Source of the DNA: Syntrophaceae bacterium UBA2280
GTDB lineage: Bacteria > Desulfobacterota > Syntrophia > Syntrophales > Smithellaceae
Direction of reading: 5' to 3'
Length of the DNA: 64,000 nt
Assembly: GCA_002347685.1 (NCBI GenBank)
Contig: DDWS01000048.1
Span: 1-64,000 of the forward strand
Position numbers and translations under genes: made by a program. Below the pieces are notes generated by a model. The model saw nothing but the letters and a program-made list of their open reading frames with translations, did no database searches and was not told where the DNA came from. This document shows positions 1 to 8,718 of this stretch, one piece after another. Position 1 is the first letter of the stretch. Every line of letters starts with the position of its first letter.

Positions 1-91
1 TGGTCAGCCCCGAGGCAATGAGAAATAGCACCATCCCATAGGCTATCCCGTGTATCCCCTGGGATACGTACATCGCTGTTGTTGGATCCAT
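1..91 (-). CDS. Branched-chain amino-acid ABC permease (LivH-type), N-terminal fragment
   Basis: Only the first 30 codons are present because the gene runs off the left edge. Reading leftwards from an ATG at 91, the product begins MDPTTAMYVSQGIHGIAYG and continues into a hydrophobic stretch ending LIASGLT. This is the typical start of LivH-family inner-membrane permeases, in which a short amphipathic N-terminus precedes the first membrane helix. A GGGAG ribosome-binding site lies at 99-103 with normal spacing. The periplasmic binding protein at 520-1956 lies upstream on the same strand, so this is the permease of the same importer. The substrate cannot be read from this fragment. Confidence 0.75.
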   Translation of the reverse strand, partial: MDPTTAMYVSQGIHGIAYGMVLFLIASGLT

Positions 92-519
92 GGATTTTCT
101 CCCTTAAAAAAAATCATCCCGAATGCAGTCTGTTTTAGACACATCAGAGATGTTGTTTTTTATCCCAGTATTTGTATCACAATATTTTTGGTCCGCTTCA
201 GAATGCACAGAGGCACGGCGAACGCCAATGACAATGAATTGTTCAAACGAGCAAATGGTGTCGGCACGACAAAAAGCCTTACGTATGGTTATGCTGTGCC
301 GGGGGCATATATCTTTTACCTGCAAGGCATGAATCATTTTTTATCCGTAAAACATTTCGATGTGTTTCGTCAAATTCCTTTTATTCACAAACCACTTTCC
401 CAGTTGCCGGGAGGAGGTGTGAAGGGTCGCGGGATCAGCCCTGTCCGAAAAGCAGGGCTGATCCACCCTTTTCGCATTAGGCCGCACCGATTCAAATGAA
501 TCTCGCGGCATTGAACCTG
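92..519. other. Intergenic leader between binding protein and permease genes
   Basis: This 428-bp gap separates two genes of one transporter operon. It contains one strong hairpin (432-464) and the permease ribosome-binding site (99-103). The open frames on both strands here have no ribosome-binding sites and no recognisable protein features, so I do not call a gene. Confidence 0.5.
432..464 (-). terminator. Perfect 12-bp inverted repeat after binding-protein gene
   Basis: GGATCAGCCCTG (432-443) and its exact complement (453-464) flank a 9-nt loop, 55 nt downstream of the binding-protein stop codon. No clear U-run follows on the minus strand. It may therefore be a leaky terminator or an mRNA-stabilising hairpin that makes the soluble binding protein more abundant than the permease, an arrangement common in ABC importer operons. 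Confidence 0.45.
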
Positions 520-1956
520 TTATTCACCCCAGTCATTCTTGCCTGCGCACCGATTCAGCTTCTGGTCCATCCAGGGGAGAACCTTTTCCGCCGGAACGAC
601 ATGAACAGGCCCGACATAGGAGGCATTCTTGAACCAGTAGTAGGGCGGGATATTCATGGCCACCTTCTGCTGTTCCGGCGGCACAAATTCGGCAACGCCC
701 AGATCAAGGATCATTTTGTGATCGCAGGCTCTCATCTTGACGACTTTGCCGTTGACATACTGATAGGTGTCATTTTCCCATACTTTGATAATCTTTTCGG
801 GATCCGTGCTCTGGGCCCGCTCGATCACGCTCATCAGCCAATAGGTTGTCATGATCCACCCGGCCGTATTCGCCGTGGCATGGGTAAAGGCGATGCTGTT
901 GTAAGGCGGTGTCTTCCATGTCTTTGCCTGATCGGCCCAGGTCTTGTAGAATTTGATTTGTTCCGGTGTTTTGAAAAACGGGGTGGTGTGGAAATAGGCA
1001 CTCACATTCACCAGGCCTTTCGTACCTTCCACGCCAGTTTCATTCAGATAGTTCGGTTCATCGATATACGTATTGGCAAACGGAAGCATGATACCCGCCT
1101 GACGGGCCTGCTTCAAAAGATTGCCCGCATCGGGAAGCCAGTCGCCTGTGAAAATGACTTCGGCGCCGGATGCTTTGATCTTGGAGAGATAAGGGGCATA
1201 ATCCGTAAGAAAGAGTTTGTGGAAATCCTCACCGACGAGCTGCGCTTTGGGATAGTATTCCTTCAAGCCGTTCTTGAAGGCTGCCGCAAAATCGTGTCCA
1301 AACGCATAGTCCTGATTGAGAATATAGAATTTTTCCTCTTTTTTACGAATCTGACCGTAATAGTAGGCCAGGGCACGCGCAGCCGAGCCGGTAGAAAAAG
1401 CCGCGTGGAAGGCATAACGGGAGAAATTGGTGGCATCCTGAAGCCCGTCGGCCATGCAGGTGGCGTTGACGGAAATGATCTTGTACTTGTCAGCCGTATC
1501 ATTAATGACCTTCATGAAATGGCTGCCGTCGGTGCCCCAGAAGACATGAACTTTTTCCTGAAGCGCCATCCGTTCGGTGACTCTTTTGACCTGATCCATC
1601 TTGGACATGTGATCCGCCTTGATCACCTCGATGAGTTTCTTTTTCCCATCCACCATGATGCCGCCCCGCTTGTTGATGTCATGGGCCACCCATTGGACGA
1701 ACGCATAATAGATCTGACCATTATAGGCACTCGGTCCTGAAAAGGCTGCGACAACGGCAATTTTGATGGTATCCCCCGTGGGGACAACGGGATTACCCGG
1801 ATCAAAATCCGACATATCCCCCATTTGATTAACATCAAATACGGCATTGGGTTTGCCGAGTTGAGCTGCTGCTGCCGGAGACGCACCCAGGGCAACCAGG
1901 CATGAAACCGCAAAAACAAGAAAAACAACTGAAAAATACTTAAACATCCGCTTCAT
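520..1956 (-). CDS. Branched-chain amino-acid/organic-acid ABC transporter substrate-binding protein (LivK-like)
   Basis: A 478-residue periplasmic type I binding protein that would capture a ligand for the LivHMGF-type importer whose permease starts at position 91. The N-terminus has a positive start (MKRMFKY), a hydrophobic core and an AAAA-type signal-peptidase site near residue 30. The mature part shows the family pattern: an early GDTIKIAVVAAFSGPSA segment, a YNGQIYYAF helix, and a central IFTGDWLPDAGNLLKQARQ segment. An AGGAGG site precedes the ATG. In deltaproteobacteria, members this long often serve aromatic or dicarboxylic acids rather than leucine. The acyl-CoA ligase and TetR gene upstream fit that reading, but the ligand is inference. 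Confidence 0.85.
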   Translation of the reverse strand: MKRMFKYFSVVFLVFAVSCLVALGASPAAAAQLGKPNAVFDVNQMGDMSDFDPGNPVVPTGDTIKIAVVAAFSGPSAYNGQIYYAFVQWVAHDINKRGGIMVDGKKKLIEVIKADHMSKMDQVKRVTERMALQEKVHVFWGTDGSHFMKVINDTADKYKIISVNATCMADGLQDATNFSRYAFHAAFSTGSAARALAYYYGQIRKKEEKFYILNQDYAFGHDFAAAFKNGLKEYYPKAQLVGEDFHKLFLTDYAPYLSKIKASGAEVIFTGDWLPDAGNLLKQARQAGIMLPFANTYIDEPNYLNETGVEGTKGLVNVSAYFHTTPFFKTPEQIKFYKTWADQAKTWKTPPYNSIAFTHATANTAGWIMTTYWLMSVIERAQSTDPEKIIKVWENDTYQYVNGKVVKMRACDHKMILDLGVAEFVPPEQQKVAMNIPPYYWFKNASYVGPVHVVPAEKVLPWMDQKLNRCAGKNDWGE

Positions 1957-2217
1957 CTTTTTTTCCTCCTTGTTACTAAATTTGATGACTTATCAGGAAG
2001 CCGGTAAACTTTGACCACCTGTTGCCATTGTTTTCTAGAGGTTGCATGATTCTGTGTTCTGCTTTTCCCCTCTGCACGATCAGGATTAAAAATGTATTTT
2101 TTTACTAAACTTCCGGGATTTCCTGTTGTGGTTTACCCGGAGGACACACGACGTTTTGTAGCTTTTCCCATGTGGCAACAGCCTAAAAAAGCACTCTCAA
2201 CCCAATGTTTTATTTTT

Positions 2218-2244
2218 CCTATACTAATCTTTCATCAATGTCAA
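2218..2244 (-). promoter_or_regulatory. Putative sigma-70 promoter of the binding-protein gene
   Basis: On the minus strand TTGACA (2244-2239) is followed after 15 nt by TATAGG (2223-2218). The -35 box is perfect but the spacer is short. It lies about 260 nt upstream of the binding-protein start in an AT-rich region with no gene. Confidence 0.35.
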
Positions 2245-2310
2245 GAATATACGTTACACACATTTTAATAAATATTATCATATACTTATAAGATATATAC
2301 ACCGGATTAA

Positions 2311-2330
2311 TAAAACGTACGTTTGTTCAT
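2311..2330. promoter_or_regulatory. Operator-like site, copy 1 (ACGTACGTTTGTT)
   Basis: A 12-bp palindrome AAACGTACGTTT (2313-2324) is followed by GTTCAT. The 13-mer ACGTACGTTTGTT (2315-2327) recurs exactly at 31886-31898, and related sites occur at 4516 and 33912. It lies upstream of the binding-protein promoter and is probably a binding site for the TetR-type regulator encoded nearby. Confidence 0.5.
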
Positions 2331-2557
2331 TTTCCTCCCGGATCAAACCTGTCGCGACATTCCTTTTTTGACCCGTATCTCTTTTTGTATTTATTATACC
2401 TTTCTTACATAACTGCTGTTTTGCAGGCTGATGATCGGAAATCTGAAAAGCTCGTTGCGTTTTTGATTGAAGACCCCCGTACGGATCATGAATCCGTTCG
2501 GCTGATTCGCGTTTTCCGGATACGCAGCTTCACGGACAGGCACTCGTTTGAAATCCC

Positions 2558-2600
2558 CGGCCGGCTCGTATCCAGTCGGTTGGCGAATACGAACCGGCCG
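2558..2600 (-). terminator. Hairpin terminator after the acyl-CoA ligase gene
   Basis: Two 14-nt arms (2558-2571 and 2587-2600) pair with a single mismatch around a 15-nt loop, 42 nt beyond the ligase stop. A T-run follows on the plus strand (after 2604), so termination may be more efficient in that direction. The rest of the 1957-2642 gap holds only the promoter and operator entries above. Confidence 0.4.
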
Positions 2601-2642
2601 CGAAATATTTTTGTTATTATAAACTGATTCTCCATTTTTCTG

Positions 2643-4307
2643 CTATTTTTTCCTTTTCGCTTTTTCTTCATCGCTTAAGGTCTTTCTCAGAATCTTACCG
2701 ACCGACGATTTCGGAATCGATTCCCGGAATTCCACCATTTTGGGTACTTTGTACGCGGCAAGTTTCAGCTTGCAAAAATCGATAATTTCCTTATCCGTGC
2801 ACTGCTGGCCTGGTTTGAGAACCACAAAAGCTTTTACGGTTTCTCCGCGATAATCATCGGGAATGCCGACGGTCACGCCTTCGGCCACCTTCGGATGCTG
2901 GTAGAGAATTTCGTCCACCTCACGCGGATAGATATTGAATCCCCCGGCAATGATCATGTCTTTCTTTCGGTCCACAATGTACAGGTAACCATCCTCGTCC
3001 ATCTGGCCGATATCGCCGGTGTGCAGCCATCCGTCCGTCAGTTGGTTGGCCGTTTCGGACGGGTTGTTCCAGTACCCCTGCATTACGGAAGGCCCCTTGA
3101 ACAGGATCTCGCCGGGCTCCCCCTGCTTCACGTCATTGATGCCGTCTTCCACATCCACGAGCCTGATTTCGTTATCGATGGTAGGCACACCGATAGCCCC
3201 AACTTTGGCTGCAAGAATCGGATTACTGATGCCGACTGATGTGGTTTCACTCATTCCCCAGCCTTCACCAAAAAAGACACCCATATCCTTGATCTTCTGA
3301 ATGAGTTCCACCGGCATCGGCGCGCCGCCTGAACTGATGAGCCGGATTCGCTCGCCCAGTTTGAGTTCTTCCGCCCGGGGATGATTGGCGATGGCCGTGA
3401 TCATGGTCGGCACAGTGGGAAAGAAGGTGATTTCCCGCTGTCCGGCCAGCATGGACATGAACTCTTCGAGATCAAAGCGGGGGATCATGATCTGTGTGGA
3501 CATGCTGAACATCGACCAGTTCATGGAGGAAATACAGCCATAGATGTGAAAATAGGGAATGACGCTGATGACCGACCTTGTCTCAAAGGGTGCATAGATA
3601 GTAATCGAATTTCCCCATAGAGCGCATTGGAATGTGGCCGCGACAATATTGCCATGCGTCAGGAGAGCACCTTTCGGCAGGCCCGTCGTTCCTCCTGTAA
3701 ACTGGATCAGCGCCGGATCCGCCGGCGCAAACTGAAGTCTGGGGATGCGCTCATCCGTGGATTTTTCGATCAATTCCGAAAAATGCGACCAGCCGGTCTC
3801 CAATTTGAGACTTTTGGAATCACTTACACCGGACGCACTATGGTCATAATCCGTCACGCTGGTGACGATCACACGCTTGAGGCCCAACTCCTTCGCCAGC
3901 GGGCGCATGGTCGGCAGAACTGTGTCATAGGTAAACAGTGTCTCGATCCCTGCATTCTCCATCATGAACTTCAGTTCATGATGCGTGTAGAGTGGATTGA
4001 GGTTGACGACAACGCCACCTGCCGACAGGATGGCGTAATAGGCAATCACATACTGCGGGCAATTGGGGAGGGCCAGCCCGACCCGGTCGCCCTTTTGCAA
4101 TCCCATCTTGATCAGGGCGTTGGACAAACGAAGCATCTGGGTCCTGACCTGACGAAATGTCAGCTCTGAACCATTGAGGTTGGTGGACGCCTTGTGGGGA
4201 AATTGCGCCGCCGCGAAATGCACCAGGTTCTGCACGGGGAATTTGGGATAACGGATGGTGGTGGGGACGTTGTAGTCATAATTTTTTTGCCAGAATTTTG
4301 CTTCCAA
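2643..4307 (-). CDS. Long-chain fatty-acid/aryl acid CoA ligase (FadD-like, AMP-forming)
   Basis: A 554-residue ANL-superfamily ligase that activates a carboxylic acid to its CoA thioester through an acyl-adenylate. The phosphate-binding loop FTGGTTGLPKG is at residues 203-213. The hinge region TGDIGQMDEDGYLYIVDRKK and the GGFNIYP motif lie near residues 430-465, and the catalytic lysine is in PKSSVGKILRK near residue 540. Length and motifs fit FadD. The ATG is followed by MEAKFWQKNYD and has an upstream GGAGATG-like site. Its promoter (4464-4492) and an operator-like palindrome (4508-4534) lie just upstream, and the TetR gene precedes it on the same strand. The importer gene downstream suggests uptake followed by CoA activation. 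The acid itself is not determined. Confidence 0.88.
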   Translation of the reverse strand: MEAKFWQKNYDYNVPTTIRYPKFPVQNLVHFAAAQFPHKASTNLNGSELTFRQVRTQMLRLSNALIKMGLQKGDRVGLALPNCPQYVIAYYAILSAGGVVVNLNPLYTHHELKFMMENAGIETLFTYDTVLPTMRPLAKELGLKRVIVTSVTDYDHSASGVSDSKSLKLETGWSHFSELIEKSTDERIPRLQFAPADPALIQFTGGTTGLPKGALLTHGNIVAATFQCALWGNSITIYAPFETRSVISVIPYFHIYGCISSMNWSMFSMSTQIMIPRFDLEEFMSMLAGQREITFFPTVPTMITAIANHPRAEELKLGERIRLISSGGAPMPVELIQKIKDMGVFFGEGWGMSETTSVGISNPILAAKVGAIGVPTIDNEIRLVDVEDGINDVKQGEPGEILFKGPSVMQGYWNNPSETANQLTDGWLHTGDIGQMDEDGYLYIVDRKKDMIIAGGFNIYPREVDEILYQHPKVAEGVTVGIPDDYRGETVKAFVVLKPGQQCTDKEIIDFCKLKLAAYKVPKMVEFRESIPKSSVGKILRKTLSDEEKAKRKK

Positions 4308-4463
4308 TGTTCATCTCCTTCATCTTTTTTTTCATCAAGCATCCGGCCTGTAAGAACAGCTTTCAGGACATTCATTCCCTTTAACAGTCAGGGATGCATT
4401 TTTGATTCTGAAACACGCCGGAGGCTGCGAACCTGTGCGGGCGCCATCGCGACTGTCGAGTCG

Positions 4464-4492
4464 ATAATAAATAATAGCAGATTATTTGTCAA
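4464..4492 (-). promoter_or_regulatory. Sigma-70 promoter of the acyl-CoA ligase gene
   Basis: On the minus strand TTGACA (4492-4487), a 17-nt spacer and TATTAT (4469-4464) form a near-consensus promoter about 160 nt upstream of the ligase ATG. The operator-like site at 4508-4534 sits directly upstream of the -35 box. Confidence 0.6.
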
Positions 4493-4507
4493 GATAATTA
4501 ATTAGTT

Positions 4508-4534
4508 GAATGAAAACGCTTGTTTTATTCATTC
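4508..4534. promoter_or_regulatory. Operator-like palindrome, copy 2
   Basis: AAAAC and GTTTT arms surround a GCTT centre (4513-4526), with outer GAATGA and TTCATTC extensions. Positions 4513-4529 match 33909-33925 at 16 of 17 bases. The remaining sequence of the 4308-4789 gap shows no gene. Confidence 0.55.
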
Positions 4535-4789
4535 TGAGAACATGCCTGAACATCAAGAGGAACTGCACGCTGCATTCCTTGCGTTGATGTTTGCGGGATT
4601 TATCCGCTGACGGTTTGGAATTGCGAAAATGAAGGAAAATGGCGAACAGCGACGAGAGATCATCACTCGAAAACATAAGGATCCGGCGTCAAAGACACCG
4701 ACTGATTAAGGGAAAAAGCAAATGCAGAGGGGGAACAGTTTCCAGGGAATTGCCTTTCTAAAAAAACCAATGCTTCACTTCAGTTGTTT

Positions 4790-5443
4790 TCAGCCACGAT
4801 CCGTCAGGATCCCTTTGAGAATCGATTCTTCAGAAAGGGCCAGAAACTCTTCGCTGGTATATTTCTTCAGGTTCCAGTTCCTCAAAGGGTACAGTGAAAG
4901 TTGAAAGACAAGCATATTGGCCGCGAAAAAGGGATCCCGCACCTCAAAGAGTTTCTTTTCCACACCCCTGGCAATGATGCCTTCGAAAACCCGGATAAGG
5001 TCGCCCTCTTTTTTCAAAACGATCTTCAGGAATTTGGGGGGCAAAACCCTCGTTTCCCGATACATCATCAAGACGTCATTGGTGACCTGATGCATCATTT
5101 CCAGCATCTGACGAACGGCAATCTTGAGCTGTTCTCTCGGATCCTCGATATCGAGGACACCGCCTTCATTGAACCACTCCATTGCGGGGTCGTGATATCT
5201 GCTGAAAGCGAGGCACAGGATATCCTCTTTGCTGCTGATGAAATTGTACAGGTTTCCAAGATTAATCCCCGTGGCTTTCGAAATGTCACGCATGGTGGTC
5301 TTGGAGTATCCTTTTTTTATGAAGAGCTTCGAAGCCTTTTTAATGATTTGGAGCTGTCTTTTATTGGTAGCATCCCTATTGATGCCCTGGAGCTTCGTTA
5401 CGGCTTGTTTGCGTTGACGAACCATATTTGCAGTTTCGGTCAT
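4790..5443 (-). CDS. TetR/AcrR-family transcriptional regulator
   Basis: A 217-residue one-component regulator. The N-terminal helix-turn-helix is at roughly residues 30-75: KKGYSKTTMRDISKATG, then NLGNLYNFISSKEDIL, the recognition helix and the tetR-typical Y-F/SKEDI end. The C-terminal two thirds are helical and variable, and would bind an effector such as an acyl-CoA and dimerise. An AGGGA site lies directly before the ATG at 5443. Gene order (regulator, ligase, binding protein, permease on one strand) suggests local control. The repeated ACGNTTGTTTTAT-type sites upstream of the ligase and three other loci are candidate targets, but no direct evidence ties this protein to them. Confidence 0.9.
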   Translation of the reverse strand: MTETANMVRQRKQAVTKLQGINRDATNKRQLQIIKKASKLFIKKGYSKTTMRDISKATGINLGNLYNFISSKEDILCLAFSRYHDPAMEWFNEGGVLDIEDPREQLKIAVRQMLEMMHQVTNDVLMMYRETRVLPPKFLKIVLKKEGDLIRVFEGIIARGVEKKLFEVRDPFFAANMLVFQLSLYPLRNWNLKKYTSEEFLALSEESILKGILTDRG

Positions 5444-5653
5444 GGATTCCCTCTCTAAAGAACAGCTTTTCGCTCCATATCGCTCTGACGTTTTATTGCC
5501 GAGACATCTGACCCGATCACATCATCATCTCTTCCGCATGGTCACGACGTCATTACCAGACCATTTTATGAAAAGCAAGGTCGGATCAGACATCTTTGCA
5601 TAACTCATCGAAAAGTGATCTTTTTCCCGCCATGGAACATGCAGATCATCTCT

Positions 5654-6598
5654 TCACGGGTTTTTCTCTTTCAGGAAACCCAGGTACACCGACGATGTTT
5701 CTTCCGGCTTTTCCATCATGGGGAGATGGCCGCATTCTCTGATAATGGCCAATTTCGCGTTTCGTATATTTTTTTCAAAAACAGCGGCGGCGGAAATGTG
5801 AAGTACCTTGTCCGAATCCCCCCATACGATCAGCGTCGGCGCATCGATCAAATGAAGATTGCCTTCCAGTTCGGTGAGACCGGTGTTCATCAGGTCCTGG
5901 AAAATTTTTACGTTAAAGGGAGCGGCCTTCATAGCGTTTTTCGCAAGATGCCTTTTGATGAACGACGGCAGAGCGGGCGGTTGGACAAAATTGATCTCCA
6001 ATAACCGGTCAAACCCTTCCGGATCTTCGACCAGCAGAGGATTGACGCCTTTTTCCAAAAGCAGGGTCAGCTCGCTTTTTTCCGGAGACTGCACACCCGC
6101 CGAGTCAAACAATCCGAGGCTGTAAACCATTTCCGGATAAGCCGCGGCGAAACTGCCGGCAATGTTGCCACCCATTGAATTTCCAACAATATGAAATCCG
6201 GGCAGTTCCAGTTTCCGGGCAAATGTCATGATCGTTTCCACCTGAAACTCGATGCTGTAGGTCACATCCTGAGGCTTGGAACTTTCTCCAAAACCCGGAA
6301 GATCGGGAATGATGACCCGATAACCGGGGGTCAGGTACTTGGCAAAACTCAGCCAGTTTTCCTTGCTGCCGCCAAAGCCGTGAAGCAGAACGATCGCGTC
6401 ACCGGCCCCCCCGTCGGCATAAACGATTTCCATGCCGTCGAGGCTCACCGACTGAATCGTGAGCCCGGCTTCCCTGTACATACCATCGACCGCCCTGCCG
6501 TATAAATAAGAAGGACCGGCAAAATAGATCAGCGCAGAAACGATCACGATCACCAGGACAATTGCCGTAAATATTATTTTTTTTGAAAGTGCTTTCAT
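5654..6598 (-). CDS. Membrane-anchored alpha/beta hydrolase
   Basis: I start this at the ATG at 6598 (MKALSKK), which has a GGGGGG purine tract just upstream. The longer frame to 6769 overlaps the preceding gene and lacks a ribosome-binding site. The 314-residue product has one N-terminal membrane helix (residues 8-28), followed by a classic alpha/beta hydrolase: oxyanion LLHGFGGSKENW (71-82), nucleophile elbow GNSMGG with Ser141, an acid in VWGDSDKV and His in ECGHLPMMEKP near the C-terminus. It resembles 2-hydroxymuconate-semialdehyde-hydrolase/lipase-type enzymes facing the periplasm. It follows the HD-domain gene by 52 nt on the same strand. Substrate unknown. Confidence 0.82.
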   Translation of the reverse strand: MKALSKKIIFTAIVLVIVIVSALIYFAGPSYLYGRAVDGMYREAGLTIQSVSLDGMEIVYADGGAGDAIVLLHGFGGSKENWLSFAKYLTPGYRVIIPDLPGFGESSKPQDVTYSIEFQVETIMTFARKLELPGFHIVGNSMGGNIAGSFAAAYPEMVYSLGLFDSAGVQSPEKSELTLLLEKGVNPLLVEDPEGFDRLLEINFVQPPALPSFIKRHLAKNAMKAAPFNVKIFQDLMNTGLTELEGNLHLIDAPTLIVWGDSDKVLHISAAAVFEKNIRNAKLAIIRECGHLPMMEKPEETSSVYLGFLKEKNP

Positions 6599-6650
6599 TT
6601 TAACCCCCCAAAATATTTTATAAGTTTTTCCGGACTCCTGAAAAATACGC

Positions 6651-7913
6651 TTATTTGCGATTCCCCTTTTTATGCTTCCCTTTGCGGCCGCCGATCCTGC
6701 GGGCCTGATGGTTGATTCTCTGCTTGTATTCGTTGATGAATTCCACGGACGACAGGTATTTGTCAGCAAAAGACACGATAAAGGATTCTTTATACATCGG
6801 AGGAACCAGTGTCAGCGGCCACATGTGCTTCCTGATAATGTCCTCTTCGACCTCATTGATCGGGAAATGCTTTTTCGCGTTGATTGTGGCAATTTTGGGG
6901 TGCTCGAGGCCGTGATATTTCTCTTTGGGAAGATCCGGCACATCATGATTACGCCAGTCATACAAAAAGAAATCATGCAAGAGCGCGCCGCGCGCCGCGG
7001 AACGGTAATCGAGCTTCAGATATTTGCAGATCCGGTAGGACAGATAGGCCACGTCGTGCACATGATGATAGATGGAGGAATTATGATGAAAGTAGTCTTT
7101 GAGCTTCAGAAATTCCGGATGCTCGCAGATATCCTCGATCATCTCGTAATACTCCTTTTCAAAGGGCTTTCGCCCCGCCAGCTCCAAAATGATTTTCTCC
7201 TGAATCGGCTTGAGAAATGTATCAATTCGATCTTTGATCTTGTTATTGATGTTGTTGCTGATGTATCGGTTCAAGGCCGGGAAAGCGCTGCGGTATCGCT
7301 GCAGGGATTTCATAATCGTCTCTATTTCTGTATTGCTCAGATTAAAATATTCCGAATACAGATAGGCGACTCGTTGCCGGAAAGCACCAAGCGCCATCAC
7401 GGAGCAGGTGTAATCAATCAGAAAATAAGCTCCGAAGGCGATCATGGCGGTTTGAAGGATTTCAGAGCTCAACAAAACCACGAAGCCCGACACGGCGGGG
7501 TGGATCACAAACAAAAACACAACGGCCAGCATCGTCCAGGCCGCCGAAAAATGGAGACAAACCCTACCATGCAGATTGAATTTGCTGTCCGAGTAATCCC
7601 ACAGCTTCAATTTGAATACTTTTTCAGCCAGCGCGCCTACTGCATATTCCATTGCGGTCAGCGCAAGGCCGAATATTATAAACTGCCAGACATAGTTCCA
7701 CTGAGAAAAATAGTGGTGCAGCCAGATGACGACAACCGCCCCCGTCCCGTATATGGGAACGAAGGGCCCGAAAAGAAATCCGGCATTGATATATTTCCTC
7801 TGACGGACTGAACGGTAAATAACCTCCAGCACCCAGCCGGAAAAGGAATAGATTGCGAAAAAAGCCAGATAGTATAAAACGTTCAAACCATCGTCCGGCA
7901 GCATAGCCCGCAT
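6651..7913 (-). CDS. Fusion of a CmpB-type (ABC-transporter type IV) membrane domain with an HD hydrolase domain
   Basis: A 420-residue protein in two parts. Residues 11-185 hold about five membrane helices with the FSGWVLEVIYRS start, NAGFLFGPFVPIYG motif and E-V-F-x-x-x-LWDYS stretch characteristic of the putative ABC-transporter type IV/CmpB family (PF06541 from memory). A linker with FPALNRYISNNINNK is followed by an HD-type metal phosphohydrolase (about 265-400), with His residues in YHHVHDVAY, the doublet LLHDFFLYD (H313, D314), a GLEHP segment and SFADKYLSS. HD domains cleave phosphoester bonds, often in nucleotides or second messengers. The fusion suggests a membrane-tethered hydrolase; its substrate is unknown. 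It probably heads an operon with the downstream hydrolase. Confidence 0.75.
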   Translation of the reverse strand: MRAMLPDDGLNVLYYLAFFAIYSFSGWVLEVIYRSVRQRKYINAGFLFGPFVPIYGTGAVVVIWLHHYFSQWNYVWQFIIFGLALTAMEYAVGALAEKVFKLKLWDYSDSKFNLHGRVCLHFSAAWTMLAVVFLFVIHPAVSGFVVLLSSEILQTAMIAFGAYFLIDYTCSVMALGAFRQRVAYLYSEYFNLSNTEIETIMKSLQRYRSAFPALNRYISNNINNKIKDRIDTFLKPIQEKIILELAGRKPFEKEYYEMIEDICEHPEFLKLKDYFHHNSSIYHHVHDVAYLSYRICKYLKLDYRSAARGALLHDFFLYDWRNHDVPDLPKEKYHGLEHPKIATINAKKHFPINEVEEDIIRKHMWPLTLVPPMYKESFIVSFADKYLSSVEFINEYKQRINHQARRIGGRKGKHKKGNRK

Positions 7914-8072
7914 GTCCCCATGATAAAATAACTGTCTTTTGTTGATCTTGAACTAAAAGTTTCTGGATTTTGTCACATTATTTGTTTTCATTCAAGGCCT
8001 TTCACAAATCATGGCACAACCGCACCGGTTATGGTAGGTTCACTGAAATCCAAACCCGGAGGAACGCATCGA

Positions 8073-8594
8073 ATGAATCCCTATCCGATACGCGCCTGTT
8101 CGCAAGATGACAGCGATACGCTTTCCGAAACGATCCGGGAGGCATTTCTCGATGTGGCGGAGCGCTTCGGGCTCAATTGCCACAACAGCCCCCGCCATCC
8201 CTCCAACTGCCGTACGGACTGGATTCTCCGCGATATGAATCGCGGCGTCGTCTACTATATTCTGGAAAAGGACGGTCAGTCCGCAGGCTGCGTTGCGGTG
8301 GAAAAAATCAGCGACGAGACCTGTTATCTGGAGCGACTTGCCGTCATTCCATCCCAACGACATCACGGATACGGCGAAGCGCTTGTCTTCCATGCGCTGG
8401 CGCAGGCAAAGGACATGGGCGTCCGGCGCGTGGAAATCGGCATTATCGCTGAAGACCACGCGCTGAAGAACTGGTACGAAAAGATGGGATTCATCGAAAA
8501 AGCGGGCAGAGACTTTTCGCATATGATCTTCAGGGTCACCTTTTTATTTTACGACTTTGATCTGTGTCGTCCGTGCCCCGGACCCGAAAGCTGA
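8073..8594 (+). CDS. GNAT-family N-acetyltransferase
   Basis: I place the start at the ATG at 8073, which has GGAGG at 8058-8062 with a 10-nt spacer; the upstream GTG at 8031 has no such site. The 173-residue protein has a GNAT fold: the acetyl-CoA pyrophosphate-binding motif QRHHGYGEAL (RxxGxG/A) follows LERLAVIPS, and the C-terminal NWYEKMGF motif is typical of the family. It probably transfers an acetyl group to a small-molecule or protein amine. No neighbour narrows the substrate: it is flanked by a divergent HD gene and a downstream serine hydrolase. Confidence 0.82.
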   Translation: MNPYPIRACSQDDSDTLSETIREAFLDVAERFGLNCHNSPRHPSNCRTDWILRDMNRGVVYYILEKDGQSAGCVAVEKISDETCYLERLAVIPSQRHHGYGEALVFHALAQAKDMGVRRVEIGIIAEDHALKNWYEKMGFIEKAGRDFSHMIFRVTFLFYDFDLCRPCPGPES

Positions 8595-8718
8595 AGACAG
8601 GGTGTTGCTTTCCGGCAATGATACTTGTATATTGTCAATCTTCATCCGTCATTGACGAATGCGTTTTTTTATGTGTTTTCCCTTATTCCATCAATCTCAT
8701 CGGGAGGAAGCTATCATC

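Noticed and set aside
496..1740. Long plus-strand open frame antisense to the binding-protein gene
   Set aside because: Mirrors a clear signal-peptide binding protein on the other strand and has no family motifs.
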